Below the pieces are notes generated by a model. The model did no database searches, was not told the DNA's origin, and worked only from the letters and a program-made list of their open reading frames with translations. From Rhodococcus sp. X156 (GTDB lineage Bacteria; Actinomycetota; Actinomycetes; Mycobacteriales; Mycobacteriaceae): 64,000 nt of DNA. Each line of letters begins with the position of its first letter. Positions within the stretch are counted from its first letter, which is position 1. A program made the translations under genes and the position numbers. This document shows, piece by piece, positions 37,726 through 46,138 of the stretch. Location of the stretch: the NCBI RefSeq assembly GCF_004006015.1, contig NZ_CP034766.1:1707001-1771000 (forward strand). The letters run 5' to 3'.

Positions 37726-37815
37726 GTACTCCGGTGCTCGTGTAGAGCCACAGGGGGAACAAGCTGGCTGCGCAGGTAGTTTAATGTTGGACTATCAACC
37801 CAGGAGGGCGGCACC

Positions 37816-38952
37816 ATGCAGTTCGGCATCTTCACCGTCGGCGACGTCACCCCGGACCCCACCACGGGCCGGACCCCCACCGAGCACGAGCGGATCAAGG
37901 CGACGATCACCATCGCCAAGAAGGCTGAGGAGGTGGGCCTGGACGTCTTCGCCACCGGCGAGCACCACAACCCGCCGTTCATCGCCTCAGCGCCCACCAC
38001 CACGCTGGCCTTCATCGCGGCGCAGACCGAGCGCATCATCCTGTCCACCTCCACCACGCTGATCACCACCACCGACCCGGTGCTGATCGCCGAGGACTAC
38101 GCCAAGCTGCAGCACCTCGCCGACGGCCGGGTGGACCTGATGATGGGCCGCGGCAACACCGGCCCGGTCTACCCGTGGTTCGGCAAGGACATCCGCGACG
38201 GCGTCAACCTGGCCATCGAGAACTACGCGCTGCTGCGCAGGCTCTGGCGCGAGGACGTGGTGGACTGGCAGGGCACGTTCCGCACGCCGCTGCAGTCGTT
38301 CACCTCCACGCCGCGCCCGCTCGACGGCGTGCCGCCCTTCGTGTGGCACGGCTCCATCCGCACGCCCGAGATCGCCGAGCAGGCCGCGCACTACGGCGAC
38401 GGCTTCTTCCACAACAACATCTTCTGGCCCATCGAGCACACCCGGCAGATGGTGGCGCTCTACCGCCGCCGCTTCGAGCACCACGGCCACGGCAGTGCCG
38501 ACCAGGCCATCGTCGGCCTCGGCGGGCAGGCGTTCATGCGCAAGAGCTCCCAGGAGGCCAAGCGGGAGTTCCGGCCCTACTTCGACAACGCGCCGGTCTA
38601 CGGCCACGGCCCCAGCATGGAGGACTTCACCGCACAGACCCCGCTGGTCGTGGGCAGCCCGCAGGAGGTCATCGACCGCTACCTGACCATGCGCGAGGAG
38701 GTCGGCGACTACCAGCGCCAGCTGTTCCTGATGGACCACGCCGGCCTGCCGCTGAAGACGGTGCTGGAGCAGCTCGACCTGCTGGGCGAGGAGGTGGTGC
38801 CGGTGCTGCGCAAGGAGATGGCCCTCGGCCGGCCCGCGCACGTCCCGGACGCCCCCACGCACGCCTCGCTGGTCGCGGCGGGTGGCGCGCAGGACGCCAC
38901 CGTGCCCGGCGTGGACGACGTCACCGGCGCCTCCCCGGCGGCGGCGCGATGA
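37816..38952 (+). CDS. Luciferase-like FMN-dependent monooxygenase (CE1758-type)
   Basis: Flavin-dependent TIM-barrel monooxygenase of 378 residues. Bacterial-luciferase family signatures include LDVFATGEHHNPPF, STSTTLITTTDPVLIAEDYAKLQHLADGRVDLMMGRGN and VGSPQEVIDRY. It most resembles the CE1758 group of corynebacteria, normally encoded directly before a CE1759-type FMN reductase that supplies reduced flavin. Here only a 40-codon remnant follows, overlapping the stop by ATGA. AGGAGGG precedes the ATG, and a TTTAAT hexamer lies in the AT-rich stretch at about 37780-37785. Confidence 0.85.
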   Translation: MQFGIFTVGDVTPDPTTGRTPTEHERIKATITIAKKAEEVGLDVFATGEHHNPPFIASAPTTTLAFIAAQTERIILSTSTTLITTTDPVLIAEDYAKLQHLADGRVDLMMGRGNTGPVYPWFGKDIRDGVNLAIENYALLRRLWREDVVDWQGTFRTPLQSFTSTPRPLDGVPPFVWHGSIRTPEIAEQAAHYGDGFFHNNIFWPIEHTRQMVALYRRRFEHHGHGSADQAIVGLGGQAFMRKSSQEAKREFRPYFDNAPVYGHGPSMEDFTAQTPLVVGSPQEVIDRYLTMREEVGDYQRQLFLMDHAGLPLKTVLEQLDLLGEEVVPVLRKEMALGRPAHVPDAPTHASLVAAGGAQDATVPGVDDVTGASPAAAR

Positions 38953-39071
38953 CGGCCCGCACCATCGCGGTGGTCAGCGCCGGCCTGCGCGAGCTGCGGG
39001 CGCGCGGGGTGGACCCGTTCGCCGACCCGGTTCCGTTCGACCAGCTGGTGAGGGGCGCCGCCGCAGGGTGA
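38949..39071 (+). pseudogene. Deletion remnant of CE1759-type FMN reductase
   Basis: A 40-codon frame overlaps the monooxygenase stop by ATGA. Residues 1-13 (MTARTIAVVSAGL) look like the N-terminal strand of NADPH-dependent FMN reductases. Without interruption the frame continues as RARGVDPFADPVPFDQLVRG, which looks like their C-terminal end. The flavin- and nucleotide-binding middle of about 170 residues is missing, so I infer an in-frame internal deletion. A genuine small protein is an alternative. Confidence 0.6.
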
Positions 39072-39102
39072 TCCGCGGGGTGTGGCGCAGACCGCAGCGG
39101 GA

Positions 39103-39141
39103 ATAAGTTAGGCTAACCAAACCAAGGTTAGGCAAGCCTTA
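39103..39141 (+). promoter_or_regulatory. Two tandem DtxR/IdeR-type iron boxes
   Basis: Compared with the IdeR consensus TTAGGTTAGGCTAACCTAA, the site at 39103-39121 matches 16 of 19 bases and the site at 39123-39141 matches 14 of 19. They are spaced 20 bases centre to centre, and the second ends 14 bases before the start codon at 39156. This fits iron-dependent repression of the downstream transporter operon. Confidence 0.75.
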
Positions 39142-39155
39142 CTCGAAGGGCCCCG

Positions 39156-40808
39156 ATGCGCACCCGAACTTCTTTCCTGCAGCGCCGAGGCGCCGTGTCC
39201 GCCCTGCTCGCCTCCGCGCTGCTGGTGACGGCCTGCGGATCCGGCGACAACGCCTCGGACAGCGCTCTGGAGGGCCCGGCGACAGCATCGAGCCTGACCA
39301 TCGCGGTGGACAAGGACTCCGGTCCGCTCAACCTCTTCGCGGGCCAGACCGACCAGCTGACCGAGCTGGTCTACGACAAGCTGCTGGCGCCGTCGCCGTA
39401 CGTGGACGACCCGAAGCCGTGGCTGGCCACCTCCGTCACCCAGGTGAGCGCCTCCACCTGGGAGGTGGCGCTGCGCGACGGCGTCACCTGGCACGACGGT
39501 GCACCGTTCACCGCCGACGACGTGGTCTTCAGCTTCCACTACATGCACCAGGCCCCCACCGGTCGGTTCACCCACCACGTGAACGACACGCCGTCGATCT
39601 CGACGGTGGAGACGACGGCGGCCGGGGGAGTGCGCTTCACCTGCGACTACGCGTGCCCGGAGCTGGGCCCGGTCACGCTGGCCGACCTCCCGATCGTCCC
39701 CAAGCACGTGTGGTCCACCGTCGACCCGGCCAAGGCGAAGGAGCACGCCGCGCTGCCGATCGGCACCGGCCCCTACCAGCTGGTGGACTACAGCCCCACC
39801 TCCGGCTACCGGTTCACGGCCAACGCCAACTACTTCGCGGGCAAGCCGACGGTGGACGAGCTGGTGATGCCGGTGATCGCGGACCCCTCCGCCACGTTCA
39901 CCGCGCTGCGCTCCGGGCAGATCGACGCGACCACCCGGGCGCTCACGCCGGAGCTCACCGACGAGTTCCGCCGCTCCTCCCAGGTCGGCGTGGTCAAGAC
40001 CTCCCCGCTGCGCTACCCCGAGCTCAAGCTCAACTTCCTCGAGGCGCCGTTCAGCGAGGCGAAGTTCCGCACGGCCTTGAACAAGGCCGTCGACCGCGAC
40101 CAGCTGCTCGAGGTGGTGGGACTGGGGCAGGGGCGCCCCGCCACGCAGGGCTACGTCCACCCGGATGCGCCGTACGCCAACCCCACCGAGTCGCCCTACG
40201 ACGTCGCGGGCGCCAACACGATCCTGGACGAGCTCGGGTACGTGGACGACGACGGCGACGGTTTCCGGGAGAACGCCGCGGGGGAGAAGCTGACCTACCG
40301 GATCCATGCCAACGGGGGGCTGGCTCCCGACGTGCGCGCAGCGCAGCTGCTCACCGAGGACTTCCGCAAGGTCGGTCTGGACGTGTCGGTCGTCGCGGTG
40401 GACACCGGCTCGCTGTCGGACATCGCGGCGAAGAAGACCTACGACATGTACGTCACGACCAACTCGCCGCACGCGGTGGCCGACCCGACGCAGTTCATCA
40501 TGTCCCACCGCTCCGGCAACCTCTGGAAGGCGCCGTCGGTGCCGTACCCGGAGTACGACGCGCTGTACGAGAAGTGGAGGAAGACCGAGACCAACGAGGC
40601 ACGGCTCGCGGTGCTCGACGAGATTCAGACCCTGTTCAACCAGCAGCCCACCGTGCTCGGCCTGTACTACCCGGACGAGTACTTCGGCGTGCGCGCCGAC
40701 AGCTTCGCCGGCTGGGTGGAGACCCCGGGCTACGGCGTCGTGCACAAGTGGTCGTTCCTGCCGCGCGAGGTCAGCGAGTCCGCCGGCGCCATCGCGCCGG
40801 TGCGCTGA
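39156..40808 (+). CDS. ABC importer solute-binding lipoprotein (family 5)
   Basis: Peptide/nickel/heme-type binding protein of 550 residues. The signal peptide ends in lipobox LVTAC with Cys27. SBP_bac_5 features follow: the WEVALRDGVTWHDGAPFTADDVVFSF block, then PIVPKHVW and IGTGPYQLVDYSP, and a C-terminal LFNQQPTVLGLYYPDEYFGVRAD. The iron boxes just upstream suggest the ligand is an iron source (siderophore-like metallophore, heme or short peptide chelate). In M. tuberculosis a DppABCD importer of the same class takes part in heme use. First gene of an operon of at least four transporter genes. Confidence 0.9.
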   Translation: MRTRTSFLQRRGAVSALLASALLVTACGSGDNASDSALEGPATASSLTIAVDKDSGPLNLFAGQTDQLTELVYDKLLAPSPYVDDPKPWLATSVTQVSASTWEVALRDGVTWHDGAPFTADDVVFSFHYMHQAPTGRFTHHVNDTPSISTVETTAAGGVRFTCDYACPELGPVTLADLPIVPKHVWSTVDPAKAKEHAALPIGTGPYQLVDYSPTSGYRFTANANYFAGKPTVDELVMPVIADPSATFTALRSGQIDATTRALTPELTDEFRRSSQVGVVKTSPLRYPELKLNFLEAPFSEAKFRTALNKAVDRDQLLEVVGLGQGRPATQGYVHPDAPYANPTESPYDVAGANTILDELGYVDDDGDGFRENAAGEKLTYRIHANGGLAPDVRAAQLLTEDFRKVGLDVSVVAVDTGSLSDIAAKKTYDMYVTTNSPHAVADPTQFIMSHRSGNLWKAPSVPYPEYDALYEKWRKTETNEARLAVLDEIQTLFNQQPTVLGLYYPDEYFGVRADSFAGWVETPGYGVVHKWSFLPREVSESAGAIAPVR

Positions 40809-40813
40809 GCGCG

Positions 40814-41806
40814 ATGCCCCTGCTGCGACGGGTCGGGCAGTACCTGCTGGTGCTCTGGGCCGCGGTGACGCTGAACTTCGCGCTGCCCTACCTCGCGCCG
40901 GGTGACCCGGTGCAGTACCTCTACGGCGGCGAGGAAGGCAACCTCGCACCGGAGCACGTGGCGCAGCTCCGTCAGGACTACGGGCTCGACCGGTCGGTCC
41001 TCGAGCAGTACGTGTCCTTCTGGGGCGGGCTGCTGCACGGGGACCTGGGCACGTCGGTCGCGCACAACCGCCCGGTGTCGGACGTGCTCGTGGACAAGCT
41101 GCCCTGGACGCTGGCGCTGGTGGGCACCGCGATGGTCCTCGCCGCGGTGCTGGGCACCCTGCTCGGCACCTGGGCGGCCTGGCGGCGGGGCAGCCGGCGG
41201 GAGACCGCCACCGTCACCGGGGTGCTCGCGGTGGACTCGATGCCTGGCTTCTGGGTGGGCATGATCTTGATCGCGGTCTTCTCGGTGCAGCTGGGCTGGT
41301 TCCCGTCCTACGGCGCGGCGCCGATCGAGGCCAGCGGCTGGTCCTGGTTCACCGCGGTGGCCGTCCGCATGGTCCTGCCGGTGCTCACCCTGGTGATCGC
41401 CAGCATCGGCGGGTTCTTCCTGCTGGCCCGGGCGTCCACGGTGAGCGTGCTGGACGAGCCGTTCATCCGGCTCGCTCGGGCCAAGGGGCTCAGCGAGCGC
41501 AGCGTGGCGCTGGGCCACGCCCTGCGCAACGCCCTGCTGCCGGTGTTCACCAGCCTCACCCTCACCGCCGGCACGCTGCTCTCCGGCGCGGTGGTGGTGG
41601 AGAGCGTGTTCGCCTACCCCGGCCTGGGCAAGCTCACCTACGACGCGGTCACCACCCGGGACTACCCGCTGCTGCAGGGCGCCTTCCTGCTGGCGACCAT
41701 CGGCATCGTCGCCGCCAACCTGCTGGCCGACCTCGCCTACCCGATCCTGGACCCACGGGTGCGGCGCGAGCGCGTCACCCACCACCGGAAAGAGGTCAGC
41801 GCATGA
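40814..41806 (+). CDS. ABC importer permease (DppB-type)
   Basis: Permease of 330 residues with six helices. The N-terminal helix (QYLLVLWAAVTLNFALPYLAPGDP) and the EAA-like loop (RLARAKGLSERSVALGHALRNALLP) are typical of DppB/OppB. It follows the binding protein by five bases and overlaps the next gene by ATGA (41803-41806). It forms the import channel with the permease half of that gene. Confidence 0.92.
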   Translation: MPLLRRVGQYLLVLWAAVTLNFALPYLAPGDPVQYLYGGEEGNLAPEHVAQLRQDYGLDRSVLEQYVSFWGGLLHGDLGTSVAHNRPVSDVLVDKLPWTLALVGTAMVLAAVLGTLLGTWAAWRRGSRRETATVTGVLAVDSMPGFWVGMILIAVFSVQLGWFPSYGAAPIEASGWSWFTAVAVRMVLPVLTLVIASIGGFFLLARASTVSVLDEPFIRLARAKGLSERSVALGHALRNALLPVFTSLTLTAGTLLSGAVVVESVFAYPGLGKLTYDAVTTRDYPLLQGAFLLATIGIVAANLLADLAYPILDPRVRRERVTHHRKEVSA

Positions 41807-43488
41807 CCGTCTCGGCCCGCTCCCGGCGGATGGCGGTGGCCGGCAGCGCGATCCTGGCCCTGCTGGTGCTCTGCGTGGTCGCGGCGCCGCTGCTCGCGCC
41901 GCACGATCCCACCGAGCGGGTCACCCGCCCGTTCGCCCGACCGTCGGCCGCGCACTGGCTCGGCGCCGACGACGTGGGCCACGACCTGCTCTCCCAGCTG
42001 ATCCACGGCGCCCGCACCTCCCTGCTGGTCGGCCTGGTCGCGGCCCTGGCGGCGACGGTGATCGGCGCGCTGGTCGGAGTGGTGGCGGGCTACTGCCGCG
42101 GCTGGGTGGACGCGGTGCTGATGCGGATCGTGGACGTGATCCTCACCCTCCCGGTCCTGCCGCTGACCATCGTCATCGGCGTCTTCCTCGGCCCGGGCGT
42201 CAGCACCCAGATCCTGGTGATCTCCGCGGTGCTGTGGGCGGGCCTGGCCCGGGAGCTGCGCTCGCAGGTGCTGTCGCTGCGCGAGCGCGACCACGTCCAG
42301 GCGCTGCGGGCGATGGGCGCCGGGTCGGGCTACGTGCTGCGTAGGCACGTCTCTCGCGCGGTGCTTCCCCTGGTGGTCCCGCAGTTCATCCTGGCGGCCA
42401 AGACGGCGATCCTGCTGGAGGCGTCCCTGGCGTTCCTCGGCCTCGGCGACATCTCCGCCTCCAGCTGGGGCTCCATGCTCGCCATGGCCAGCTCCCGCAG
42501 CGCGTTCCTCACCGATGCCTGGCTGTGGTGGGTGATGCCGCCGGGAGTGGCCATCGCGCTCACCGTGCTGGGCTTCGCGCTGCTCGGCAACGCGCTGGAG
42601 GAGCGCTCCCGCCCGGTGCTGAGCCGACGCAGGAAGACTGCCGCTGGCCGTGGCCGGTCCGCCGGCGACGCAGGGCCCCCCAACCACGACCACAGTGCGG
42701 CGCTGCAGATCGAGAACCTCACTGTCTCCTACGGCCCGGGCAGCTCCGGAGTGCACGGGGTGTCGCTGAGCGTCGCGGCCGGTGAGGTGGTGGCGCTGGT
42801 CGGCGAGTCGGGCAGCGGCAAGTCCACGGTGGCGGCCTCGACCGTGGGGCTGCTCCCGCCGGCCGCCGAGATCGTGGGCGGGACGGTGCACGTGGCGGGG
42901 CAGGAGGTGACCACGATGTCTGCCGCGGGCCTGCGGGCGTTGCGTGGCAACCGCATCGCGCTCGTCCCGCAGGAGGCGATGTGTGCGCTCGACCCGGTGC
43001 ACACCATCGGTGCCCAGCTGGTCGAAGCCGTCCTGGTGCACACCCGGTGCACCAGGGGACAGGCGCGGGAGCGGGCCACCGAGCTGCTGGGCCACGTCGG
43101 CATCGACCCCGCCCGCATCGACGCCTACCCACACCAGCTCTCCGGCGGGATGCGCCAACGCGTGGTGATCGCGATGGCCCTGGCCAACGACCCGGCGGTG
43201 CTGGTGGCGGACGAGCCGACCAGCGGGCTGGACGTGCTGATGGAGGTCGAGATCCTCGCGCTGCTGGCGGACCTGCGCCGACGGAGGAACCTCGGCCTGC
43301 TGATCGTCTCGCACAACCTGCGCGTGGTGGAACAGGTCGCGGACCGCATCGCGGTGATGAAGGACGGCGAGATCGTGGAGGTCGGCCCGACCGCACAGAT
43401 CGTCGGCGAACCCGCCCACTCGTACACCCGCAGGCTGATCGGCTCCGTCGTGCGGCTGGCACCGGTGCGGGAGCGGGTGAGCGCCTGA
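41803..43488 (+). CDS. Fused ABC permease-ATPase (DppC-DppD)
   Basis: A 561-residue fusion. Residues 1-270 are a DppC-type permease (first helix, then [20 protein letters not shown], and the EAA loop [21 protein letters not shown]). A linker of about 30 polar residues leads to a DppD-type ATPase from about 300 with Walker [10 protein letters not shown], signature LSGGMRQR and Walker [13 protein letters not shown]. No stop or frameshift separates the halves, and the combined reading frame is clean. The stop overlaps the start of the second ATPase (TGATG). Confidence 0.92.
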   Translation: MTVSARSRRMAVAGSAILALLVLCVVAAPLLAPHDPTERVTRPFARPSAAHWLGADDVGHDLLSQLIHGARTSLLVGLVAALAATVIGALVGVVAGYCRGWVDAVLMRIVDVILTLPVLPLTIVIGVFLGPGVSTQILVISAVLWAGLARELRSQVLSLRERDHVQALRAMGAGSGYVLRRHVSRAVLPLVVPQFILAAKTAILLEASLAFLGLGDISASSWGSMLAMASSRSAFLTDAWLWWVMPPGVAIALTVLGFALLGNALEERSRPVLSRRRKTAAGRGRSAGDAGPPNHDHSAALQIENLTVSYGPGSSGVHGVSLSVAAGEVVALVGESGSGKSTVAASTVGLLPPAAEIVGGTVHVAGQEVTTMSAAGLRALRGNRIALVPQEAMCALDPVHTIGAQLVEAVLVHTRCTRGQARERATELLGHVGIDPARIDAYPHQLSGGMRQRVVIAMALANDPAVLVADEPTSGLDVLMEVEILALLADLRRRRNLGLLIVSHNLRVVEQVADRIAVMKDGEIVEVGPTAQIVGEPAHSYTRRLIGSVVRLAPVRERVSA

Positions 43489-44264
43489 TGAGCCTGCTGG
43501 AGATCCGTGGTCTCACGGTGTCCTTCCCCGGCCGCACCGCGGTGGAGGACGTCTGCCTGGACGTCGAGGCGGGCGAGTCCGTCGCGCTGGTCGGAGGGTC
43601 GGGGGCCGGCAAGTCCACGGTGGCCCGCGTGGTGGTGGGACTCGAGCAACCCTCGGCCGGGCAGGTGCGCTTCCAGGGCACCGACGTGGTGGGCATGCGT
43701 CGCCGAGCCGCGCGCGCCGTGCGGCGGGACGTGCACCTGGTCTTCCAGGACCCCTACGCCTCGCTTCCCCCCACCCTCACCGTCGCCGACATCGTCGCCG
43801 AGCCCATGGTGATCCACCGGATCGGCAGCGCCACCAGCCGACGGGACGCCGTGCGGCAGGCGCTGGCAGCGGTGAACCTCGACCCGGCCGAGCGCTACGC
43901 CAGCAGGTACGCCCACGAGCTCTCCGGTGGCGAGCGCCAGCGCGTGGCCTTCGCCCGCGCCGTGGTCACCGGGCCCAAGCTCGTCATCGCCGACGAACCG
44001 ACCAGTGGGCTCGACGCGTCCCTGCGCATGCAGGTCATCGAGCTGATGGAGCGGTTGAACCGCGAGCAGGGCATCGCGATCCTGCACATCACCCATGACC
44101 TGGCGCTGGCTCAGCGCGGGTCGCAGCGGGTGGTGGTGATGCAGCACGGACGGGTGGTCGAGAGCGGCCCGGTCGCGTCGGTCCTCGGCGATCCCCAGCA
44201 CCCGTACACCCAGGCGTTGGTGGCTGCCTCCAGCCACCCGCACATCGCACAGAAGGAGCTCTGA
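43488..44264 (+). CDS. ABC importer ATPase (DppF-type)
   Basis: Second ATPase of the importer, 258 residues. Walker [11 protein letters not shown]-loop [12 protein letters not shown], signature LSGGERQR, Walker [13 protein letters not shown] and H-loop ITHD are all intact. It ends with the family's PYTQALVAA segment. It starts within the fusion gene's stop and is followed five bases later by the GATase-like gene, so the latter belongs to the transporter operon. Confidence 0.93.
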   Translation: MSLLEIRGLTVSFPGRTAVEDVCLDVEAGESVALVGGSGAGKSTVARVVVGLEQPSAGQVRFQGTDVVGMRRRAARAVRRDVHLVFQDPYASLPPTLTVADIVAEPMVIHRIGSATSRRDAVRQALAAVNLDPAERYASRYAHELSGGERQRVAFARAVVTGPKLVIADEPTSGLDASLRMQVIELMERLNREQGIAILHITHDLALAQRGSQRVVVMQHGRVVESGPVASVLGDPQHPYTQALVAASSHPHIAQKEL

Positions 44265-44269
44265 CCGCA

Positions 44270-45604
44270 ATGTTTGCACTGGTGACGATGTACCCGACCG
44301 GGGAGCTGTCCCCGTTCGCCGCAGGAGCGCTGGGGCACGACGTCTCGCCGATCGACTGCTACGACCTGTCCGACGCGACGCTGGGGCCGCACCAGGTGCT
44401 GGTGATCGGGTCGAACGTCGACCAGGAGCACCTCGCCCGCCGCCGCGGGGTGGTCCGTCGGTTCCTGGACGCCGGGAAGGTGGTCATCTTCTGCGGCCAC
44501 CTCAACCAGGACTGGCTGCCAGGGGCGCGGCACTTCGAGCCGGTGATTCCGCCGCGACGGAAGAACTACAAGGTGACCGAGGCCGCGGATCACCCGGTGT
44601 TCCGTGGCGTGGCGCTGGAGCACATGAGCGAGCGACGCGGGGTGGCCGGGTTCTTCGCCCGCGGGCACCACCCGGTGCCCGACGGCGCCGAGGTGCTGGT
44701 GCGGCTGGTCGGTGGCCAGCCGGTCACCTACGTCGACCGGGTCTCCACGGCGGGGACGATCTTCGTGCACGCCACCGGTGACCTTTTCGGGTACGCGACC
44801 GGGCTGGCGGACAACACCGCCGCCAAGATCCCCGGGCAGCTCGCCGACTGGGCCGCCGCGGAAGCCAGCCAGCTGCAGAACCAGCCCCTCCGGCCGACCC
44901 CGCCCCTCGACCAGTGGGGCCCGCTGCCCGTGAGCCCGTCCACGGCGACCGGCCGGGGACTGGCCGCGGTGTACGGCGGCAGCTCGCACCACCACCGCGC
45001 GCTGACCACGCCCAAGTACGCCCAGCACCTCACCGGCGGAATGCTCTACCTGCCCGAGCTGGCGCAGACCGACCTGACCGGCTACGACGGCGTCATCATC
45101 CCCGAGCGCATCCACCAGGGACTGCTCGACGCCGCGGCGCCTCGCATCCTGGAGCTGCTCGAGGCCGGCGGCACCGTGGTGTCGTTCAGCGGCGGCGAGC
45201 CGCTGCCCGGGTTCCTGCCCGGCGTCCAGTGGGAGCACCGGCCCACCAACTACTGGTGGTGGCTGGAGCCCGGGGCGGACCTGGGCATGAGCACCCCCAA
45301 CCCGCACCACTCCTTCTTCGGCCGGATGGGCGTCGAGGACTGCACCTGGCACTACCACGGGGCCGTCCAGCCGCCGCCCGGCGCGGAGGTGCTGCTCACC
45401 CTGCCCAACGGCGACGTGCTGGCCTACGTCGACCAGGTCAGCACTCCGGGAACGATGGTGATCGCGACCCTCGACCCGATGTCGCACTACGGGGCGTACT
45501 TCATGCCCGCGACGGAGCGATTCCTCGACGGATTCATGCCCTGGATCTCCGAGTTCAGCCAGACCGCCAACAATGGCGGCACGACAGTGAGGACTGCATC
45601 ATGA
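44270..45604 (+). CDS. Tandemly duplicated GATase-like protein, unknown function
   Basis: A 444-residue cytosolic protein made of two copies of one domain. The copies share the strand [12 protein letters not shown] / [12 protein letters not shown], the segment [11 protein letters not shown] / [12 protein letters not shown], and most clearly [22 protein letters not shown] / [22 protein letters not shown] near residues 138-160 and 374-396. The fold looks like a class I glutamine amidotransferase or ThuA-like flavodoxin fold. Copy 1 has a cysteine (Cys75) at the elbow-like turn; copy 2 has serine there. His/Trp-rich patches ([21 protein letters not shown]) could bind metal or heme. It is translated with the iron-boxed importer and coupled to the next gene by ATGA. 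I cannot assign a reaction. Confidence 0.6.
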   Translation: MFALVTMYPTGELSPFAAGALGHDVSPIDCYDLSDATLGPHQVLVIGSNVDQEHLARRRGVVRRFLDAGKVVIFCGHLNQDWLPGARHFEPVIPPRRKNYKVTEAADHPVFRGVALEHMSERRGVAGFFARGHHPVPDGAEVLVRLVGGQPVTYVDRVSTAGTIFVHATGDLFGYATGLADNTAAKIPGQLADWAAAEASQLQNQPLRPTPPLDQWGPLPVSPSTATGRGLAAVYGGSSHHHRALTTPKYAQHLTGGMLYLPELAQTDLTGYDGVIIPERIHQGLLDAAAPRILELLEAGGTVVSFSGGEPLPGFLPGVQWEHRPTNYWWWLEPGADLGMSTPNPHHSFFGRMGVEDCTWHYHGAVQPPPGAEVLLTLPNGDVLAYVDQVSTPGTMVIATLDPMSHYGAYFMPATERFLDGFMPWISEFSQTANNGGTTVRTAS

Positions 45605-46122
45605 CCAACCCGCTCGAGGTGATGGACCAGGGCACCCTGCTCACCTTCGACTTCGACGACGCCCTGCGCTACCACGGGCCGCTGGCGCCCGGCGGAGTTG
45701 CCCACGCCTACCAGGTGCTGGCCCGCGGGCTGCAGGCGCTGGGCAAGAACGGCCCCGTCGAGCGGCGCGACATCACGGTCACCACCTCCCACGGCGGCCC
45801 GGGCGTCCGCGACACCTTCGAGCTGGTGACCCGGGCGGTGACCGAGGGGCGCTACACCGTGGACGGTGCCCTGAAGCGGCCGGAGCGCGGTCGCACGATG
45901 GAGATCTACGTCTTCCGGCTGGACTACCGCGGCGAGAGCGTCACGCTGGTGGTCCGGGAGGGATTCGTCCGGGACGAGTACATCGCCCTCTCCCGCAAGG
46001 CAGCCCGCACCGCGGAGGAGGAGGCTCGGCTGGTGGTGGTCAAGCAGGAGATGGCGGACCGGGTGATGGCCAGCCCGGCTGGGGACGTCTACGACGTGGT
46101 CTCCAGCGTGGGCGCGGCGTGA
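45601..46122 (+). CDS. FmdE-like protein lacking cysteines
   Basis: A 173-residue cytosolic protein. The order of motifs matches FmdE/FwdE-type proteins: YHGPLAPGGVAHAYQVLARGLQALG (compare HGHLCPG...), then SHGGPGVRDTFELVTRAVTEGRY, then VTLVVREGFVRDEYIALSRKA and a C-terminal KQEMADRVMASPAGDVYDV. All cysteines normally used for zinc or iron are missing; the protein has none, so metal binding, if any, must use His, Asp or Glu. The family link is my inference from motif order. It overlaps the preceding gene (ATGA), and the flavin oxidoreductase follows after 16 bases. Confidence 0.5.
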   Translation: MTNPLEVMDQGTLLTFDFDDALRYHGPLAPGGVAHAYQVLARGLQALGKNGPVERRDITVTTSHGGPGVRDTFELVTRAVTEGRYTVDGALKRPERGRTMEIYVFRLDYRGESVTLVVREGFVRDEYIALSRKAARTAEEEARLVVVKQEMADRVMASPAGDVYDVVSSVGAA

Positions 46123-46138
46123 GGCCGGTCGCTGCGCG

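Noticed and set aside
38949-39071. Leader peptide for the iron-boxed operon
   Set aside because: The frame stops before the iron boxes, is coupled to the upstream monooxygenase and resembles FMN reductase ends, so a leader role is unlikely.
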